Below are positions 5,234 through 10,134 of a stretch of DNA of 10,134 nt, in pieces. Numbering within the stretch: the first letter of the stretch is position 1; each line of letters opens with the position of its first letter. The stretch is from contig NZ_CAKRNY010000078.1 of assembly GCF_934371575.1 (NCBI RefSeq), positions 1 through 10,134 on the forward strand. The letters are read 5' to 3'. The DNA is from an uncultured Blautia sp. Its GTDB lineage: Bacteria; Bacillota; Clostridia; Lachnospirales; Lachnospiraceae. The translations under genes were made by a program, and so were the position numbers. The notes beneath the pieces were generated by a model that worked only from the letters and a program-made list of their open reading frames with translations, was not told where the DNA came from and did not search any database.

Positions 5234-6709
5234 ATGAATGGAGCAGCAATTCAGCCGTCACCTATTCCTTTTTATACGGTGTTGGTACTTTATCTTGGAA
5301 TTATGGCATTTATTGGTTGGTATGCAGGACGCAAAACCAACAGCTTGGGCGATTTCTTTGTCTTAAGCGGAAAAGCAGGAGTAGTAGTGAGTGGTATCGC
5401 ATATTTCTCTACTCAGTTTTCTATGGGAACATTCCTTGGAACTCCGGGAACAATTTATGGCGTAGGATATGCAGGAATGGCAATTTCTGTACCGGGTGCA
5501 GTATTTTGCATGATTTTGCCGGCGCTTTTGATTGGTCGTAAGTTAATCACACTGGGACATAAGTATGGTTTCTTAACAATGGCAGATTATCTGACAGACC
5601 GTTACAACTCGAAAGTTATGAGTGGTGTGCTTGGTATTATGATGCTGTTTTTCTTGATCCCGATGATGGGGGCACAGATTATCGGAGCAGGTGTTATTGT
5701 ACATGTATTTACCGGACTGCCTGAATGGGTAGGCGTTGTCGGAATGGGAATTATTGTAATTTTGTACTGTATGACCGGCGGTATGCAGGGTGCGATGATG
5801 ACAGACGTAATCCAAGGGTCTTTGATGATTGCGACTGCAATCGTGACATTTGTGGTTTCTATTGTAATGGGAGGCGGTTTTTCTAATATCAATCAAACAC
5901 TCCATAGTATGAATGAAGCATATCTGACATTCCCAGGTGCAAATGGTTATATGCCTTGGACATATTATGTATCGAATATTGTGTTGTGGTCCTTCTTTAC
6001 AATGGGACAGCCACATTTGTTTACGAAGTTTTTTGCGATGAAAGATCATAAAACAATGTTTAAAGCAATCCTTCTGGGTACTGCAGGTATGTTTTTCTCT
6101 GCAACTCTGATTGAGTGGGCTGGTGTAAACGGAATTGCTACAATCCAAAATATTGAGAAAGCAGATCAGATTGTTCCAATGATTTTACAAAGAGGTCTGA
6201 ATCCATTTTTAGCTTCTATCTTTATTGCCGGCATTGTAGCTGCAGGTATGTCTACCATCGATGGTATTTTGGTAACGACTACCGGTGCAGTTACCCGTGA
6301 CATTTATCAAAAACTCGTCAATAAAAATGCGACAGATGAAAGTGTTATGAAGCTTTCTAAAGTAGTAACCGTTATAATTGGTATCTTGGTAATCTGCTTT
6401 GGTGTATTCCAGCCAGGTAGTATCTTTGAAATTAACTTATTTGCATTCTCAGGAATGGCAATTTTTGTAGTACCGATTTTGTTTGGTATTTATTGGAAAA
6501 AATCAACTGCAAAGGGAGCAATCGCAGCAGTAGTAACAGGTGTTATCTCATTGTTACTCTTTACCTTAAATCCATCGGTAAAAGCACTTGCTTTGGGATT
6601 CCATGCATTGTTCCCAACAACGATCATTTCAGCAATTGTAATGGTTATTGTAAGTAAATTTACAACAGCTCCGCCACAGGAGACAATTGAACGCCATTTT
6701 ATGGTATAG
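5234..6709 (+). CDS. Sodium:solute symporter (SSS family)
   Basis: This 491-residue polytopic membrane protein has the length and about 13 hydrophobic segments usual for Na+-coupled symporters of the SSS family (PanF, PutP and similar). Supporting motifs are the early loop with FVLSGKAGVVVSGIAYFST (about residues 42-60), the TFLGTPGTIYGVGYAG segment, and the family signature TGGMQGAMMTDVIQG (181-195). The gene follows the DUF3311-like subunit by two bases and precedes the creatininase-family gene by 20 bases with no terminator. It should therefore supply the substrate for that enzyme. Pairing with a small partner is known for pantothenate-type permeases, but the surrounding amidohydrolases argue for an amide, peptide-like or cyclic compound. 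Substrate cannot be read from the sequence. Confidence 0.9.
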   Translation: MNGAAIQPSPIPFYTVLVLYLGIMAFIGWYAGRKTNSLGDFFVLSGKAGVVVSGIAYFSTQFSMGTFLGTPGTIYGVGYAGMAISVPGAVFCMILPALLIGRKLITLGHKYGFLTMADYLTDRYNSKVMSGVLGIMMLFFLIPMMGAQIIGAGVIVHVFTGLPEWVGVVGMGIIVILYCMTGGMQGAMMTDVIQGSLMIATAIVTFVVSIVMGGGFSNINQTLHSMNEAYLTFPGANGYMPWTYYVSNIVLWSFFTMGQPHLFTKFFAMKDHKTMFKAILLGTAGMFFSATLIEWAGVNGIATIQNIEKADQIVPMILQRGLNPFLASIFIAGIVAAGMSTIDGILVTTTGAVTRDIYQKLVNKNATDESVMKLSKVVTVIIGILVICFGVFQPGSIFEINLFAFSGMAIFVVPILFGIYWKKSTAKGAIAAVVTGVISLLLFTLNPSVKALALGFHALFPTTIISAIVMVIVSKFTTAPPQETIERHFMV

Positions 6710-6729
6710 CATGATAGGAGGAATTAGAG

Positions 6730-7485
6730 ATGTATCTTGCAAAAATGACAACAGCACAGGCAAAAGAAGCCTTTTTAAAAGATCCGATTATTGTAATTCC
6801 GGTAGGAAGCACGGAACAGCATGGTACACAGAGTGCGCTTGGAACAGACTTCATGGTTCCGTCTTATCTGGCAGATCACGTGGAAGATGTAAAAAATGTA
6901 ATTGTAGCACCAACCGTTCCGTATGGAGTTTGCCCGTATCATTTAAGTTTTGAGGGAAGTATCAATATCGGATATGAAGGATTGTATTTGGTACTTCATG
7001 GTATTATGGATTCTCTTATGCAGCATGGAGCAAAACGCTTTGTGATTTTAAATGGTCATGGCGGAAATACACCGTCTATCGATCGTGCAGCGCTTGAGGT
7101 CTATCATAAAGGTGGTGTATGTGCAAGCGTTGATTGGTGGAGTTTGGTAGCTCAGTTAGACAAAAAGTTTGAAGGCGGTCACGGTGATGTTCTGGAGACT
7201 TCTGCAATGATGGCAATTGCTCCGGATTCTGTGCATCTGGAACTGAGCAAGCCGATTAATGCTCAAGATCCGACCGAAAATATGAAAGCGGCTTACATTC
7301 AGGCGGTCAATTTTAAGGGAGGAATTGTGCGTCTTGTAAGAGATACTAAAGAAATCGCACCGAGTGGTTGGTTTGGTCCTTTTGATCCAAAGGAATCATC
7401 TGCTGAACTGGGACAGGAAGCGTTAGATTTAGCAGTAGCGTATATCCGTGATTTCCTGGAAGAAATGAAAAAGATGGAAATATAA
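6730..7485 (+). CDS. Creatininase family amidohydrolase
   Basis: This 251-residue metallohydrolase has the conserved metal ligands of the creatininase family: Glu29 and His31 in PVGSTEQHG, Asp40 in GTD, His110 in NGHGGN, and a late Glu156 in GGHGDVLETS. Most family members have H-A-G-E/x-x-x-E-T-S at that last site, so the HGD variant is mildly divergent. True creatininases carry NGHxEN at the fourth motif. The NGHGGN here is the form seen in other members, which open different cyclic amides or act on modified metabolites (mycofactocin MftE, formamide deformylase, inosose-lactone hydrolase). Creatinine is therefore not the assured substrate. The ATG at 6730 follows ATAGGAGGAATT, a strong ribosome site. 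It is the third gene of the symporter operon. The enzyme is presumably cytosolic. Confidence 0.87.
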   Translation: MYLAKMTTAQAKEAFLKDPIIVIPVGSTEQHGTQSALGTDFMVPSYLADHVEDVKNVIVAPTVPYGVCPYHLSFEGSINIGYEGLYLVLHGIMDSLMQHGAKRFVILNGHGGNTPSIDRAALEVYHKGGVCASVDWWSLVAQLDKKFEGGHGDVLETSAMMAIAPDSVHLELSKPINAQDPTENMKAAYIQAVNFKGGIVRLVRDTKEIAPSGWFGPFDPKESSAELGQEALDLAVAYIRDFLEEMKKMEI

Positions 7486-7497
7486 AAGTGAAAATAT

Positions 7498-7779
7498 ATG
7501 AAAATATGGCTGGATGATTTACGATCTGCACCAGAAGGATATGTATGGTGCAAAAGTGTCAATATTGCGAAACAAACAATTGAATCAGCAGATGAACCAA
7601 TTTTATTAATTGACTGTGATCATGATTTGGGAGATTACGCTTATGATGGCGGAGATGGGATTAAATTGTTAGATTGGTTGGTAGAAACAGAGCGTTTCTA
7701 TCCAATTAAGCTTCATACGATGAATCCTGTTGGCAGAGCAAATATGCTACGGTTGGTTAAGCGATATTGGTCGAAGTAA
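7498..7779 (+). CDS. Cyclic-phosphate processing receiver-domain protein (cREC-like)
   Basis: This 93-residue protein starts with IWLDDLRSAPEGY and carries CDHDLGD (40-46) and LHTMNPVGRANM (72-83). These are the marks of the receiver-like domain described as cyclic-phosphate processing (cREC), a relative of response-regulator receivers. Acidic residues Asp6, Asp7, Asp41 and Asp43 would form the metal site, with His73 and Asn76 nearby. The family is often found with RNA-repair or cyclic-phosphate genes, but this is a stand-alone domain with no output module. It starts 12 nt after the creatininase stop and has only a weak ribosome site (AAAGTG), so it may be translated by coupling. It is followed by a large hairpin that closes the operon. 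Its role in this pathway is unknown. Confidence 0.72.
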   Translation: MKIWLDDLRSAPEGYVWCKSVNIAKQTIESADEPILLIDCDHDLGDYAYDGGDGIKLLDWLVETERFYPIKLHTMNPVGRANMLRLVKRYWSK

Positions 7780-7780
7780 T

Positions 7781-7816
7781 AGCACGGGCAGAGTACAGTA
7801 GCACTCTGCCCGTGCT
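7781..7816 (+). terminator. Strong 14-bp hairpin closing the symporter operon
   Basis: AGCACGGGCAGAGT (7781-7794) is perfectly complementary to ACTCTGCCCGTGCT (7803-7816) around an 8-nt loop, directly after the cREC stop codon. The following sequence (TATGCTTTAC) has only a weak T-run. It may terminate inefficiently or act as a 3' mRNA-stabilising or processing structure. Confidence 0.65.
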
Positions 7817-7859
7817 TATGCTTTACATAAATAAGTGAAAGAGATTAGGAGATGGAGTG

Positions 7860-8219
7860 ATGAGAACACGAGAAGAAGCATTGGCATATGGGTTATCGTT
7901 TAAAGACACTTATATAGATGCACCGTTTCATGATGAAAATTGGAAACTTGTGCGGGTAAAGCAGAATAAGAAAGTTTTTTTGTGGACTTATGAAAAAGAT
8001 GGCTTTGTGAATCTAAATGTAAAGGTGGACCCGGAGTGGCGCGAATTTTGGAGAAATGCCTACGAAGCGGTAATTCCGGGATATCACCAGAATAAGGCAC
8101 ATTGGAATACGATTATTCTGGATGGAAGTATTCCGGAAAAAGAAATCAAGAGAATGATTGCAGAAAGTTATGATCTGGTAACAAAACCTTTAAAAAAGAA
8201 GACAAAGTCTAAACTGTGA
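7860..8219 (+). CDS. MmcQ/YjbR family protein
   Basis: This 119-residue protein of the MmcQ/YjbR family has a CyaY-like fold predicted to bind DNA, with no established biochemical role. Hallmarks are the N-terminal Y-x-D-x-P-F/H segment (18-24), W28-K-L-x-R, a NLNVK strand (51-55) and the family signature PGYHQNKAHWNTIILDG (73-89). The C-terminal tail is lysine-rich. The frame opens with GTG at 7857, but the ATG at 7860, 8 nt after AGGAG (7847-7851), is the better start. It lies after the operon-ending hairpin with 40 bases between, so it may be transcribed by readthrough or from a promoter I cannot define. Membership of the catabolic pathway is not implied. Confidence 0.87.
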   Translation: MRTREEALAYGLSFKDTYIDAPFHDENWKLVRVKQNKKVFLWTYEKDGFVNLNVKVDPEWREFWRNAYEAVIPGYHQNKAHWNTIILDGSIPEKEIKRMIAESYDLVTKPLKKKTKSKL

Positions 8220-8228
8220 AACTTCGTA

Positions 8229-8257
8229 TTGCTTGAAAAATAATGTCGTCTTATAAT
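8229..8257 (+). promoter_or_regulatory. Promoter of the C_GCAxxG_C_C pseudogene
   Basis: TTGCTT (8229-8234), a 17-nt spacer and TATAAT (8252-8257) precede the pseudogene by about 40 bases. The promoter is intact although the gene is dead, and transcription would run toward the IS remnant. Confidence 0.6.
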
Positions 8258-8297
8258 AAAAGCAAAGAAAAGTGATACAGAAAAGAGGAGTTTACGA

Positions 8298-8450
8298 ATG
8301 AACAAACATTTAGAAAAAGCAAAACAGTTTAGATAGGCTACTCCAATGGTTCATAATTGTGCACAGGCAGTACTTTGTGCGTATGCGCAAGAACTTGGAT
8401 TGTATGAAGCGATGGCAGCAAAACTTGCCAGCAATTTTGGTGTTTGTTAA
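8298..8450 (+). pseudogene. Broken C_GCAxxG_C_C family protein
   Basis: A strong ribosome site (GAGGAG, 8285-8290) precedes the ATG at 8298. The frame reads MNKHLEKAKQFR, then an in-frame TAG (8334-8336), then ATPMVHNCAQAVLCAYAQEL and further residues to NFGVC and a TAA at 8448-8450. The NCAQAVxCAxxxELGL pattern is the first half of the C_GCAxxG_C_C redox-type family (usually about 130-150 residues). The glycine-rich centre and remaining cysteines are missing, and the sequence runs within about 25 bases into the IS remnant. Both the nonsense codon and the 3' loss mark it as a pseudogene. Confidence 0.72.
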
Positions 8451-8471
8451 GAGCCAATGCAGAAAAAGGCG

Positions 8472-9240
8472 GAGCAAAGAAAAAGGCTCAATGAACCTTG
8501 AAAATTGTAGATATTTTTAGATAGTGGTGCCCATCTGCCATTTACCAGGCATGGTATCAGAATGAGATAGCATCTCTACTTCATTTAAGACTTTATAGTT
8601 ATTGTGCTGGTGCGGCCTTAAAAAATTATAATAAGCAACCCACAGGGCAAGATCATAGTTGGCGCCATCGATGTTATCGAAACCATTGGTTTTGCGGTAG
8701 GAAGCTTTGTATGTCCGGTTTAAGCGTTCAATCATCTGCTTGTACGGACGGAATTGTTTTGATATGGCATCATCATTGGAAAGTCCGATCACATGGGTGA
8801 GTTCAAACTTGAATTTTTCACCGAATTCGTGAAAAAATTGTTGAGCAGCAAGCGGATAAGCACTGTATCCATCGGCAATGAATTTGAAGTTTTTTGGTAA
8901 TTCTTTCAGGTTGCGAAATGCCATACGCATAGCAAGGATGTAAGGTCCAACACCGCGGTTGTCGGATACCTGATAGACGATAATGGAACGTTTGGCATCA
9001 TCCATGATGAACCAAATATAAGTTTTGATACCACGGATTTTGATGTAGGTTTCGTCAGCGGTAAATGTGTTTTCAGACTTATAGTCGTAGTTATCGACAA
9101 ATGGCTTGATACACAGTGAGGCTGTTTTACAGTAGTTTGCGACCTGCTGGTGTGAGATGGAAATGCCATTTGTGAAGATAGTAAGAACATTTTTTGTTAA
9201 CGCATTTATGTACAACAAAGTGTTTCCGGTCTTTTATTGG
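8472..9240 (-). mobile_element. Truncated insertion sequence carrying a DDE transposase
   Basis: The left part (8472-8516) holds the small GAGC/GCTC hairpin and the GAACCTTGAAAATTG segment shared with the remnant at 997-1043, probably the transposase-3' end of the element. The right side stops within the transposase coding region near 9236-9240, so the other terminus is missing. No matching terminal inverted repeat or target-site duplication could be identified by eye. The right break is followed by about 20 unassigned bases and then copy 2 of the 102-bp repeat. Confidence 0.7.
8517..9218 (-). pseudogene. N-terminally truncated DDE transposase
   Basis: The remaining 233 residues contain a complete DDE catalytic core. 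Asp55 is in FTADETYIKIRG, Asp116 in FIADGYSAY, and Glu164 in YKQMIERLNRTYKASYR, giving D-60-D-47-E. The C-terminal VAYYNFLRPH is typical of rve-like transposases. The spacing does not fit IS6 well and I cannot name the family with confidence. The part before residue about 20, normally holding a zinc finger and helix-turn-helix for end recognition, is lost. In-frame sequence continues upstream only five codons (to 9233) before a stop at 9234-9236. The only possible start is a TTG at 9216-9218 without a ribosome site. It is most likely non-functional. Confidence 0.8.
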
Positions 9241-9260
9241 AACCAGTGAATGACCGCAGT

Positions 9261-9362
9261 AATGAGAATTGACGAGGCTGTTAAAGCTCAGTTTCAGGAG
9301 CTAATGAATGACTAAAAGAATTTAATAAGTTTCATGCCTGAAATGAAAGATAAGAGATGGAA
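9261..9362 (+). repeat. 102-bp direct repeat, copy 2 (antitoxin fragment)
   Basis: This repeat matches 867-968 at 101 of 102 positions, in the same orientation. The promoter, ribosome site and first codons of the antitoxin found at copy 1 are absent here. The match begins at the ATG-containing AATGAG and ends in AGATGGAA. Upstream lies the truncated transposase, and downstream, after 35 bases, the uridine phosphorylase gene. It contains the small dyad TTTCAT-7nt-ATGAAA after the antitoxin stop, as does copy 1. Confidence 0.95.
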
Positions 9363-9397
9363 AGAGCAGGATTAAAAATGAAAGTGAGGGTTTTCAT

Positions 9398-10134
9398 ATG
9401 AAAAATTATTCAGAGGACGCAAGCAAACAGTATCATATTCAGGTAGGAGAAGGCGAAGTTGGACGTTACGTGATTCTACCGGGTGACCCAAAGCGCTGTA
9501 AAAAAATTGCACAGTATTTTGAAAATCCGGTTCTTGTAGCTGATAACAGAGAGTATGTAACTTATACCGGAACATTAGATGGAGTAAAAGTAAGTGTAAC
9601 TTCCACTGGTATCGGTGGACCGTCAGCCTCTATCGCAATGGAAGAATTATACCGCTGTGGAGCAGATACCTTTGTTCGAATCGGAACTTGTGGCGGAATG
9701 CAGACAGAAGTAAAGAGCGGTGATGTTGTTATTGCAACTGGTGCAATCCGTATGGAAGGAACAAGCAAAGAATATGCTCCAATCGAATTTCCGGCAGTCG
9801 CAGATTTAACGGTTATCAACGCATTGGTAGAAGGAGCAAAAAAAGAAGGCTGCGAGTTTCATACAGGCGTGGTACAGTGTAAGGACGCGTTTTACGGACA
9901 GCATGAGCCGGAGACAAAACCGGTCAGCTATGAACTGATGAACAAATGGGAAGCATGGAAACGTTTAGGATGTCTGGCTTCTGAGATGGAATCTGCGGCA
10001 CTTTTCGTAGTTGCAAGTTACTTAAAAGTTCGAGTGGGCTCTTGCTTCTTAGTTATGGCAAATCAGGAAAGAGAAAAATTAGGATTGGAAAATCCGGTGG
10101 TACATGATACCGATAAAGCAATTCAGGTGGCAGT
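9398..10134 (+). CDS. udp: Uridine phosphorylase (3' end beyond window)
   Basis: The first 245 codons of a PNP_UDP_1-family nucleoside phosphorylase are present. The enzyme splits uridine with phosphate to uracil and ribose 1-phosphate in pyrimidine salvage. Key motifs are GDPKR (29-33) with phosphate-binding Arg33, Arg51 (NRE), STGIGGPS (69-76), FVRIGTCGG (92-100) with Arg94, DAFYGQ (163-168) contacting uracil through Phe165 and Gln168, and SEMES (195-199), whose Glu-Met-Glu binds ribose. These match the E. coli Udp layout closely. ATG at 9398 follows GAGGG with 7 nt between. An earlier ATG at 9378 gives only a seven-codon peptide in another frame. About 10-20 residues are missing at the window edge. 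No clear promoter lies between the antitoxin repeat and the gene. Confidence 0.92.
   Translation, partial: MKNYSEDASKQYHIQVGEGEVGRYVILPGDPKRCKKIAQYFENPVLVADNREYVTYTGTLDGVKVSVTSTGIGGPSASIAMEELYRCGADTFVRIGTCGGMQTEVKSGDVVIATGAIRMEGTSKEYAPIEFPAVADLTVINALVEGAKKEGCEFHTGVVQCKDAFYGQHEPETKPVSYELMNKWEAWKRLGCLASEMESAALFVVASYLKVRVGSCFLVMANQEREKLGLENPVVHDTDKAIQVA

Noticed and set aside
5573..6148. Long minus-strand open frame (191 codons) inside the symporter gene
   Set aside because: It lies wholly opposite a clear SSS transporter, is Cys/His-rich low-complexity in composition, and has no ribosome site. It is an antisense shadow.
8334..8336. In-frame TAG as pyrrolysine recoding
   Set aside because: The gene is also truncated at its 3' end and ends in TAA after losing half its domain, so ordinary decay explains it. 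No Pyl genes are visible.

Overview
The window looks like chromosomal DNA of a low-GC Gram-positive anaerobe of the Clostridia, most likely Lachnospiraceae-like (inference). The signs are A/T-rich sequence, strong AGGAGG-type ribosome binding sites, consensus sigma-A promoters, an ECF-type QueT transporter behind a preQ1-type leader, an RpiR regulator, MmcQ/YjbR and C_GCAxxG_C_C proteins, and decayed insertion sequences.

Left flank (1-720, minus strand): queT, the substrate-binding subunit of a queuosine-precursor transporter. It has a complete promoter, a structured leader resembling a preQ1 riboswitch and a 3' terminator. Positions 720-1700 are a graveyard with no intact gene. It holds a RelB/DinJ antitoxin cut to 24 codons but still carrying a promoter with an overlapping palindrome, an IS-derived remnant on the minus strand, and the N-terminal stub of an AlbA_2 (Schlafen-like) ATP-binding protein with an intact promoter.

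Centre (1711-7816): a compact catabolic locus in two convergent-divergent blocks. Block one is an aldo/keto reductase followed by isoaspartyl dipeptidase (iadA), ending at a strong bidirectional terminator. An RpiR-family regulator runs the other way. Divergent from it is an operon of a two-TM DUF3311-like protein, a sodium:solute symporter, a creatininase-family amidohydrolase and a small cyclic-phosphate-processing receiver-domain protein. The two divergent promoters overlap and their -10 boxes form one palindrome. My inference is import of an amide, lactam or beta-aspartyl-type compound, hydrolysis by two metallo-amidohydrolases, and possible carbonyl reduction by the AKR. The true substrate is unknown.

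Right part (7840-10134): an MmcQ/YjbR protein, a C_GCAxxG_C_C pseudogene, an N-terminally truncated DDE transposase on the minus strand, then the 5' 245 codons of uridine phosphorylase running off the window.

The most notable large-scale feature is a 102-bp near-perfect direct repeat (867-968 and 9261-9362, one mismatch) made of the antitoxin fragment. It brackets the whole catabolic locus with a period of 8,394 bp, with IS remnants just inside each copy. This suggests that the locus was inserted or rearranged as a unit and could be lost by recombination between the repeats.
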